Part shown: positions 1-5,213 of the stretch, piece after piece
How positions within the stretch are numbered: position 1 is the first letter of the stretch
Layout: the number at the start of each line of letters is the position of its first letter
Assembly (NCBI GenBank): GCA_030156305.1
Contig: JASGMZ010000097.1
Span: 1 to 9,788, forward strand
Origin: Bacteroidales bacterium
Lineage (GTDB): Bacteria; Bacteroidota; Bacteroidia; Bacteroidales; UBA12077
Direction of reading: 5' to 3'
DNA length: 9,788 bases
Position numbers and translations under genes: made by a program
Notes under the pieces: generated by a model
What the model saw: only the letters and a program-made list of their open reading frames with translations
Databases searched by the model: none
Told to the model about the DNA's origin: nothing

Positions 1-2
1 TA

Positions 3-158
3 AATGAGGCGAATAGCCATAGCTATTTAACGATTTTACAACGAAGAAAAAAGGCAAAAGAACAAGCCAAAATGTATAGGTTATTTACTTACAAGCCCTT
101 AGGTAAAATTTTAGGGGTTAATTTTTCCGTTGGTCATAAAAATAGCAACTTTTTTTAA
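3..158 (+). CDS. Possible 3' end of a gene entering from the left edge
   Basis: One forward frame stays open from the window edge for 51 codons and ends with TAA at 156-158. The translated tail is basic in the middle (QRRKKAKEQAK) and ends in ...SVGHKNSNFF. The base composition is less AT-biased here than in 159-385, which fits coding sequence ending near 158. I do not recognise the protein. In DNA this AT-rich, an open frame of this length at an edge can arise by chance (my rough estimate is a few percent per frame), so this is a weak call. No minus-strand frame across the same stretch looks better. The sequence left of the window would settle it. Confidence 0.27.
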   Translation, partial: NEANSHSYLTILQRRKKAKEQAKMYRLFTYKPLGKILGVNFSVGHKNSNFF

Positions 159-385
159 AACAAAAGTATGGTCCCCTTTAATCCAAGAAAAGTATTATTT
201 TTTAATTTATGATTTTAAAAACTTTTCCATCCTATATAATACTGTTATTCATTAAGATAAAAAATTTATAATACGTTAGAAATCTACTTTTTTATCCTGA
301 ACTGCTAAAAACCATTTTTCTTGCTCAAAAATAATTTTACATTAGCAGCTATTAATTTAAAATAATTTAAACAACTAATCATTTT
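159..385. other. AT-rich intergenic region before the saccharopine dehydrogenase gene
   Basis: This stretch is very AT-rich, has stops in all frames and contains no open frame of note. It must hold the promoter of the gene that starts at 386 unless that gene is transcribed from further left, but there is no exact plus-strand TAnnTTTG. The closest plus-strand candidates each have one mismatch (TACATTAG at 338-345, TACGTTAG around 272-279) and lack a well-spaced -33 TTG. No Shine-Dalgarno is visible before the ATG at 386, only A/T-rich sequence, as is usual in Bacteroidota. No tRNA, hairpin terminator or repeat was recognised. Confidence 0.6.
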
Positions 386-1720
386 ATGAAAAAAATATTA
401 ATCTTAGGAGCTGGACTTTCTTCATCTAGTTTAATCAAATACCTGCTTGAGCATTCAAAGGAGCACAACTGGAAGTTACGTATTGGAGATATGTCGGTTG
501 AAACAGCCCAACGCAAAGTAAATCATCATGAAAATGGAGAAGCATTTACATTTGATGTATTTAATGAATCCCAACGAATTGATGAAATTAAAAATGCCGA
601 TGTGGTCATTTCGATGCTTCCAGCGCGTTTTCACCATTTGGTAGCCGAACAATGCGTTGAGTTTGGTAAACATATGATTACTGCATCGTATGTTTCGAAA
701 GAAGTAAAAGCATTACATCAAAAAGCATTAGAAAAAGATATATTGCTTTTGAATGAGATTGGTGTTGATCCTGGTATTGACCACATGTCGGCCATGAAAG
801 TGATTGATGAAATAAAGGCTAAAGGTGGAAAAATGCAGGCTTTTAAATCCAGTACCGGAGGCCTGGTTGCTCCTGAGTATGATAACAACCCATGGAATTA
901 TAAATTTACCTGGAATCCCAGAAATGTTGTCGTTGCCGGTCAATCAACAGCTCAATATATTGACCACGGGAAATATAAATTTATCCCTTACCATCAACTG
1001 TTTCGAAGAACAGAAAAAGTATCCATATTAGATGTTGGTGAGTTTGAAATGTATCCCAACAGGGATTCGTTAAGTTACCGCGAAACATATAATCTTCAGG
1101 ATATACCAACCATTTTACGCGGAACCTTGCGCCGCCCGGGATATTGTGCTGCATGGGATGTATTTGTTCAACTCGGCTTAACAGATGATACATTCACTAT
1201 AAAAAATTCTAAAAACCTAACCTATAGGGAGTTTATCAACCTTTTTCTACCTTATAATGAAAAAGATTCAGTAGAACAAAAAATTTGCGATTATACGGGA
1301 ATAGATCAGGAATCAGAAATATTTAAAAAATTAGTATGGCTGGGCATCTTCGAAGACAAAAAAATAAATATGCCTGATGCCACTCCTGCACAGATTCTTC
1401 AAAAACTATTAGAAGAAAAATGGGCGCTGGGCGAAAATGACAAGGACATGATTGTCATGCAACACCAGTTTGATTATACGTTAAACGGAAAGAACAAACG
1501 AATCAAATCCTCGCTGGTGGTAAGAGGCAAAGATCAGGTACATACCGCTATGGCTATAACCGTTGGAATCCCAGTAGCTATTGCCACCAAATTATTACTC
1601 ACAGGAGTAATTGAGCGTCGCGGAGTGGTTGTTCCAATCATGAAAGACGTTTACGAACCGGTTTTGAATGAATTGGAAAAGTATGGAATCAATTTTATTG
1701 AAGAGACTATTGATCTTTAA
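386..1720 (+). CDS. Saccharopine dehydrogenase family protein (LYS9-type, glutamate-forming)
   Basis: This 444-residue protein matches the saccharopine dehydrogenase (NADP+, L-glutamate-forming) family, which interconverts saccharopine with glutamate and alpha-aminoadipate semialdehyde in the cytoplasm. The N-terminus is a Rossmann nucleotide site (residues 4-13, GAG at 8-10). Family blocks then follow in order: ADVVISMLP (71-79), NEIGVDPGIDH (123-133), STGGLVAPEYDNNPWNYKF (156-174), RGTLRRPGY (245-253), the DMIVMQH block (354-360) and a C-terminal VGIPVAIATKLLLTG (393-407). The length is that of a complete stand-alone enzyme. The ATG at 386 is chosen because the Rossmann fold begins at residue 4. 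It is the only certain plus-strand gene and shares 4 bases with trmN at its 3' end. No other lysine-pathway gene lies nearby, so whether it serves lysine breakdown, synthesis or a related imino-acid reaction is open. The family call is firm; the substrate is inferred. Confidence 0.88.
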   Translation: MKKILILGAGLSSSSLIKYLLEHSKEHNWKLRIGDMSVETAQRKVNHHENGEAFTFDVFNESQRIDEIKNADVVISMLPARFHHLVAEQCVEFGKHMITASYVSKEVKALHQKALEKDILLLNEIGVDPGIDHMSAMKVIDEIKAKGGKMQAFKSSTGGLVAPEYDNNPWNYKFTWNPRNVVVAGQSTAQYIDHGKYKFIPYHQLFRRTEKVSILDVGEFEMYPNRDSLSYRETYNLQDIPTILRGTLRRPGYCAAWDVFVQLGLTDDTFTIKNSKNLTYREFINLFLPYNEKDSVEQKICDYTGIDQESEIFKKLVWLGIFEDKKINMPDATPAQILQKLLEEKWALGENDKDMIVMQHQFDYTLNGKNKRIKSSLVVRGKDQVHTAMAITVGIPVAIATKLLLTGVIERRGVVVPIMKDVYEPVLNELEKYGINFIEETIDL

Positions 1721-2430
1721 AATTTAAGATAAAAATCTTTTGTGAGATTTTTATAATCATCAGAATATTCGTGCCGTTTATTGAGCTCAACAACCAATTG
1801 TTGTTCGATAAACGGCTTTTTTATTTTCTTAAATTCGAGTAGTAGTCTTTTGGGTTTACGTCCGGGTTTGGGCAAAACATTTGTTTTACGAACACAGAAT
1901 AATCCCTGCTCGGCAGCTTTAACAATAAACAAACTACCCTCAATATAAGGTAGAATAAGACTTAATGTACCCGATTCCGACAAACAATTTAACGCTCCAA
2001 TTAAAATATCGGCCAGCTGCAAATCGGTATTATGCCTTGCTTTAGTTCTATTTTCCCGAGGAGGTGTTAATGAGTTTTGAAAATAGGGTGGGTTCGAAAC
2101 AATCAAGTCATATTTTGTTTTGGTTTTTGTTGCAAAATCCTGAAAAGATTGATGAATGATTTTAATTCTGTTGCTCCATAGCGATTGATTAACATTCTCC
2201 TGAGCCTGCTCACAAGCGTTTGAGTCAATCTCAACAGCGTCAATTGCAGCGTTCGACCGCTGTGCCATCATTAAAGCAATTAATCCGGTACCTGTACCAA
2301 TATCAAGTATTTGATCTGCACTTTCCACATTCGCCCAGGCACCCAGCAAAACACCATCGGTACCCACTTTCATAGCACATTGATCCTGATAAACGATAAA
2401 TTGCTTAAACTTGAAATAATCATTGGCCAT
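1717..2430 (-). CDS. trmN: tRNA1(Val) adenine(37)-N6-methyltransferase (TrmN6/YfiC)
   Basis: This 237-residue class I SAM-dependent methyltransferase belongs to the YfiC/TrmN6 family, which adds an N6-methyl group to A37 next to the anticodon of tRNA(Val). The early block KVGTDGVLLGAW (21-32) is typical of YfiC-like enzymes. SAM motif I follows as LDIGTGTGLIAL (42-53), then an acidic residue after motif II (AVEIDS, 65-70), and the N6-adenine catalytic motif NPPYF (113-117). The C-terminal part contains the basic PKPGRKPKR stretch (188-196), which could contact RNA (inference). The ATG at 2430 lies 15 bases after the stop of the DUF2400 gene, with only an A/T-rich leader between them. It appears to be the last gene of the minus-strand run. 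Its stop is interleaved with that of the saccharopine dehydrogenase gene. The enzyme class is firm; exact tRNA specificity is by family. Confidence 0.88.
   Translation of the reverse strand: MANDYFKFKQFIVYQDQCAMKVGTDGVLLGAWANVESADQILDIGTGTGLIALMMAQRSNAAIDAVEIDSNACEQAQENVNQSLWSNRIKIIHQSFQDFATKTKTKYDLIVSNPPYFQNSLTPPRENRTKARHNTDLQLADILIGALNCLSESGTLSLILPYIEGSLFIVKAAEQGLFCVRKTNVLPKPGRKPKRLLLEFKKIKKPFIEQQLVVELNKRHEYSDDYKNLTKDFYLKF
1729..1754. repeat. AT-rich inverted repeat at the convergent gene ends
   Basis: A perfect 9-bp inverted repeat, ATAAAAATC (1729-1737) and GATTTTTAT (1746-1754), encloses an 8-base loop. It lies inside the last codons of trmN and 8 bases past the stop of the saccharopine dehydrogenase gene, so it could form a weak 3' hairpin on that transcript. 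The stem holds a single G:C pair and no T-run follows it on the plus strand, so a terminator role is doubtful. Confidence 0.3.
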
Positions 2431-2445
2431 AATGAATAATTTTTA

Positions 2446-3213
2446 TTAAAACTTTTCAAAAACGCCCAGCCCGAATAAGGCAAAATCGTATTTTATGGGG
2501 TCAACAGAATCAAATATTCTTAACTTCTCTGTTAATTCTTGCACGGCTTTCCAGTCGTTTTGATTTCTTTTCAGCAGTCCCAATTTCCGGGCAACATTGC
2601 CTGTATGTACGTCTAATGGGATAAATAGACTATTCATAGGGATTTTATCCCACAATCCAAAATCAACACCGCGGTTATCTTTACGCACAAACCACCGGAG
2701 ATACATGTTCAGCCTTTTTGCTGATGCTCCTTTTAGCACGTTAGCCACATGCTTTTGCGTTCGCTCAGGATGAGGAATCTCAAAAAATACTTGCCGAAAA
2801 TGACTCAATACATCAACTATATTTTGATGTTGTAAATATAGATGCTGAAATAAGCTTCCTAACCCATTATGTTTCAAATAAATATTTTTCAACGATTGGA
2901 TAAAAAACACACAATCTTCTCCATTAAACGTACGGTGTTTGAAATATTTAAACCGATTCAGATCATTAGCTGAATAATTTTGCACAAACTCATACGGAGC
3001 ATTATCCATTAAGTTTAACAGCTGATACATATTTTTAATGATTGTTGATCGCTGTCCCCAGGCAATGGTAGCAGCAAAAAATCCGGCTATTTCCCGGTCG
3101 GGGTTAGCGGTAAAAAGATGGGGAATCTGAATCGGGTCGGTATGAATAAAATCCGGATGGTTATATTTATCGGCCTTTTCGTCGAGAAATTCTTTTAAAA
3201 CCTTAAATTCCAT
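2446..3213 (-). CDS. TIGR02757 / DUF2400 family protein
   Basis: This 255-residue protein is recognised as TIGR02757/DUF2400, a family of unknown function common in Bacteroidota. The blocks I rely on are the N-terminal HTDPIQIPH (24-32), AATIAWGQR (47-55), SAKRLNMYLRWFVRKD (164-179), PLDVHTGNVARKLGL (199-213) and KYDFALFGLGVF (241-252). The length is normal for the family, and there is no signal peptide or membrane segment, so it is probably cytoplasmic. The PLDVHTGNVARKLGL stretch resembles the VDTHVxRVxNRLGL segment of HhH-GPD glycosylases such as endonuclease III and MutY, which carries their catalytic Asp; here that would be D201. That relation is inference. The ATG overlaps the stop of the upstream ABC ATPase gene by one base (TAATG), which suggests translational coupling. 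trmN follows 15 bases downstream. Confidence 0.85.
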   Translation of the reverse strand: MEFKVLKEFLDEKADKYNHPDFIHTDPIQIPHLFTANPDREIAGFFAATIAWGQRSTIIKNMYQLLNLMDNAPYEFVQNYSANDLNRFKYFKHRTFNGEDCVFFIQSLKNIYLKHNGLGSLFQHLYLQHQNIVDVLSHFRQVFFEIPHPERTQKHVANVLKGASAKRLNMYLRWFVRKDNRGVDFGLWDKIPMNSLFIPLDVHTGNVARKLGLLKRNQNDWKAVQELTEKLRIFDSVDPIKYDFALFGLGVFEKF

Positions 3214-3869
3214 TAGTTTCCGGTAAAAAATCCGTCTTTCATAGTGAGTTTACGATCAGCAGTATCTGCCAGTTCAATATCGTGAGTAACAATAACAATG
3301 GCCGGGTTATATTTTTTCCGTAAGGAAAAAAACAGTTCGTGTAACTCTTTCTTATTCTGTGTATCGAGATTTCCTGAAGGTTCATCGGCAAAAATTACTT
3401 TGGGGTCATTAATTAAAGCCCTTGCTACAGCAACCCGTTGCTGTTCACCACCCGAAAGTTCCTTTGGTTTATGCTCCAGCCGATGGCTCAATTTTAAAAA
3501 ATCAAGAATTTCTTTGGCTTTTTCTTCTGCTTGTGCTTTAGGTATTTTATTGATAAAGGCCGGAATACAAACATTTTCTAATGCAGTAAATTCAGGGAGT
3601 AAATGATGAAACTGAAAAACAAAACCAATATTTTGATTACGAAATGATGCCAGCTGCCTATCTTTTAATTTACTGATATTCACTTTATCGTATAATACTT
3701 CGCCGGAATCAGGACGGGACAATGTACCCAAAATTTGTAAAAAAGTAGTTTTTCCTGCGCCACTAGGGCCAACAATAGAAATAATCTCCCCTTTCTCAAG
3801 GGTTAAACCAATCCCCTTTAGGACTTGTAAATCGCCATAGGATTTGGTAATATTTTTTGCAATAATCAT
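3213..3869 (-). CDS. lolD: ABC transporter ATP-binding protein, LolD/MacB-type
   Basis: This is a complete 218-residue ABC ATPase. Visible motifs are Walker A GPSGAGKT (34-41), the Q-loop FQFHHLLPEFTALENV (85-100), the signature LSGGEQQRVAVARAL (138-152), Walker B VIFADEP (158-164), the D-loop SGNLD (165-169) and the H-loop histidine H196. The F-Q-F-H-H-L-L-P-E-F-T-A-L-E-N-V sequence is characteristic of LolD, the ATPase that powers release of lipoproteins from the inner membrane with LolC/LolE, and is shared in part with MacB-type ATPases. No permease of the LolC/E type is encoded here, so the gene is an orphan within the window. Bacteroidota often place this ATPase away from its permeases. 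A 55-base gap separates it from the exchanger upstream, with no clear promoter in it. The start is preceded by a purine-rich run but no strict Shine-Dalgarno. The ABC class is certain; the lipoprotein role is inferred. Confidence 0.85.
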   Translation of the reverse strand: MIIAKNITKSYGDLQVLKGIGLTLEKGEIISIVGPSGAGKTTFLQILGTLSRPDSGEVLYDKVNISKLKDRQLASFRNQNIGFVFQFHHLLPEFTALENVCIPAFINKIPKAQAEEKAKEILDFLKLSHRLEHKPKELSGGEQQRVAVARALINDPKVIFADEPSGNLDTQNKKELHELFFSLRKKYNPAIVIVTHDIELADTADRKLTMKDGFFTGN

Positions 3870-3924
3870 ATATATTTTCTTTTCTTCAGTAATCGATTTT
3901 TTCAGTATAATTATATCAATAAAT

Positions 3925-4869
3925 TTAAAGTATTCCCGTCGTAAATGCTAAATATATGTATGCCACATAAATAGTTAGAAAAATCAATCCTTTCCAGCGA
4001 GAAATGATCCCTTTTCGCAATGGCAATAAAAATATAAACAACAACAAAGCCAATGCCAGCATCCAGATAATATCAAATTTCAGCACCATAGGGTTTATAT
4101 CAATGGTTGTAATGATACTGGTTATACCAAGTATTGCAAATATGTTAAATATATTTGAACCAATAATATTGCCAATAAATACATCCATTTCCTTTCGAGC
4201 GGCAGCAGCCACAGAAGTGGCCAACTCCGGTAAACTGGTACCCAGGGCTATTACAGAAACAGATATTACTCTTTCGTCAACACCCATTTTTATAGCAATA
4301 GCTGATGCCCCTTTTACCAGGAATTCTGCTCCATATATCAAGCCAACCGAAGAAACCAATACAAATAATAATGACAGCCAAAGTTTATATTGTGGTTTTG
4401 GAGGTGTTTCCAGTGAGGCTAATTTTTCTTTTCGTGATTTTGTAATTGACCAGATAATGTAAAGTGTTAATAAAAAAACCATTAAAAGGCCTTCAAAAAA
4501 TTGCAATTTAAGATTAAGGCTAAAAAAGAGCAATAATAAGCTGGCAACCATCATTACAACCCAATCAAAATAAATTCCTTTCTTTTGAACTTTTATAGGG
4601 CTTACTAATGCACTTAACCCTAATATCAGGGCAATATTAGCAATATTTGAGCCAATCACATTCCCGATAGAAATATCAGGATGTCCTTTGAGTGCGGCAT
4701 CTAAACTAACAACCAGTTCGGGCGCTGATGTCCCTAACGAAACAATTACAATCCCAATAACCAGTTTAGAGACTTTAAAATGAGCAGCAAGTGAAACACT
4801 CCCCCGCACCAGGAAATCACCACTAAATATTAATAACAATAATCCTACAAGAAGAAAAAACACATCCAT
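3925..4869 (-). CDS. Calcium/sodium antiporter, CaCA family (YrbG-like)
   Basis: This 314-residue inner-membrane cation/Ca2+ exchanger has the classic internal duplication. The alpha-1 repeat carries GTSAPE (46-51) and GNVIGSNIAN (69-78); the alpha-2 repeat carries GTSLPE (210-215) and GNIIGSNIFN (233-242). These form the paired ion-binding glutamates (E51, E215) and asparagines. About ten hydrophobic segments are visible, five on either side of a short charged loop (about 144-161, SKSRKEK-like, then two prolines). The length is normal for the bacterial YrbG/CaxA-type family (TIGR00367). Ca2+ export in exchange for Na+ or H+ is the family role; the ion preference here is not proven. The ATG lies only 3 bases after the tatA stop (TAATCTATG), so the two are almost certainly co-transcribed and may be translationally coupled. 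Confidence 0.92.
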   Translation of the reverse strand: MDVFFLLVGLLLLIFSGDFLVRGSVSLAAHFKVSKLVIGIVIVSLGTSAPELVVSLDAALKGHPDISIGNVIGSNIANIALILGLSALVSPIKVQKKGIYFDWVVMMVASLLLLFFSLNLKLQFFEGLLMVFLLTLYIIWSITKSRKEKLASLETPPKPQYKLWLSLLFVLVSSVGLIYGAEFLVKGASAIAIKMGVDERVISVSVIALGTSLPELATSVAAAARKEMDVFIGNIIGSNIFNIFAILGITSIITTIDINPMVLKFDIIWMLALALLLFIFLLPLRKGIISRWKGLIFLTIYVAYIYLAFTTGIL

Positions 4870-4872
4870 AGA

Positions 4873-5118
4873 TTATCCTTTAAGGCCGTCGTTTATGTCT
4901 TTTATATTATCATCCAGGTCTTTCATATCCTTTTTAATATCATCAGTATGGTTATTCACTTCGCGCTTGATATCATCAGCTGCTTTTCTGAATTCACGCA
5001 TTCCCTTGCCTAATCCGCGAGCTATTTCAGGAATCTTATTGGCTCCAAAGAGTAATAAAACAACCAATAAGATGATAAATATCTCTTGTCCGCTAATAAA
5101 AAGAAACATCCTGTACAT
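4873..5118 (-). CDS. tatA: Sec-independent translocase subunit TatA
   Basis: This 81-residue TatA/E-type protein would form the pore-forming or membrane-thinning part of the twin-arginine translocase. A short N-terminus leads into one transmembrane helix (about 10-25), followed by the hinge and amphipathic helix FGANKIPEIARGLGKGMREF (24-43). This FG(x)KxPE...GLGKG pattern is typical of TatA rather than TatB. The tail (47-81) is highly charged, with Asp/Lys alternation that suggests an amphipathic or coiled helix. The M1 start at 5118 is given, but M4 (ATG at 5107-5109) is equally plausible. The likely promoter places the transcript start near 5128, leaving only about 10 bases before M1 and about 19 before M4. 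No tatC is in the window, so TatC must be elsewhere. It is the first gene of the five-gene minus-strand run. Confidence 0.9.
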   Translation of the reverse strand: MYRMFLFISGQEIFIILLVVLLLFGANKIPEIARGLGKGMREFRKAADDIKREVNNHTDDIKKDMKDLDDNIKDINDGLKG

Positions 5119-5132
5119 ACATTAAATTTTTA

Positions 5133-5160
5133 CAAATATACATTTTGTTCAAATAACAAA
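5133..5160 (-). promoter_or_regulatory. Likely Bacteroidota-type promoter of tatA and downstream genes
   Basis: On the minus strand there is an exact TAnnTTTG (TATATTTG, 5133-5140) with TTTG at 5157-5160 as the -33 element. The 16-base spacer is slightly shorter than usual. Transcription would start near 5128, just before tatA. The -33 element overlaps the T-run of the secDF terminator, so the secDF stop signal and the tatA start signal share bases. Confidence 0.5.
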
Positions 5161-5184
5161 AAAGCCCCTAAAAAAATGGGGCTT
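5158..5184 (-). terminator. Rho-independent terminator after secDF
   Basis: On the minus strand, AAGCCCC and GGGGCTT form a perfect 7-bp stem (arms 5178-5184 and 5162-5168) around a 9-base A/T loop, followed by a run of T (GGGGCTTTTTTG) down to 5158. It begins 29 bases after the secDF stop codon. The form is canonical and the orientation matches secDF. Confidence 0.88.
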
Positions 5185-5213
5185 AACTAAGATAAGAATT
5201 GTATGTTTAAAAA

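Noticed and set aside
12..27. Short inverted repeat AATAGC/GCTATT with a 4-base loop
   Set aside because: It is only 6 bp, has no T-run after it and lies inside the possible coding tail; likely chance.
104..113. Palindrome TAAAATTTTA with flanking CCCT/AGGG
   Set aside because: The combined stem is short and imperfect and sits within the open frame; no support for a terminator or operator.
161..168. Minus-strand TAnnTTTG match (TACTTTTG) pointing to the left edge
   Set aside because: There is no minus-strand gene in 1-160, the spacing to a -33 TTG (184-186) is too short, and such a match is expected fairly often in AT-rich DNA.
1729..1754. Bidirectional terminator for the convergent gene pair
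   Set aside because: The inverted repeat is real, but its stem has one G:C pair, no T-run follows on the plus strand, and on the minus strand it lies before the trmN stop.
3298..3606. Plus-strand open frame of 102 codons opposite the ABC ATPase gene
   Set aside because: It covers the signature and Walker B region of the ATPase in reverse and shows no family features.
3870..3924. Internal promoter before the ABC ATPase gene
   Set aside because: No TAnnTTTG is present on the minus strand in the 55-base gap, so co-transcription with the exchanger is simpler.
4004..4462. Plus-strand open frame of 152 codons opposite the CaCA exchanger gene
   Set aside because: It is antisense to a confidently assigned membrane protein with both alpha repeats intact; its composition is what the reverse complement of that gene would give, and it has no recognisable motif.
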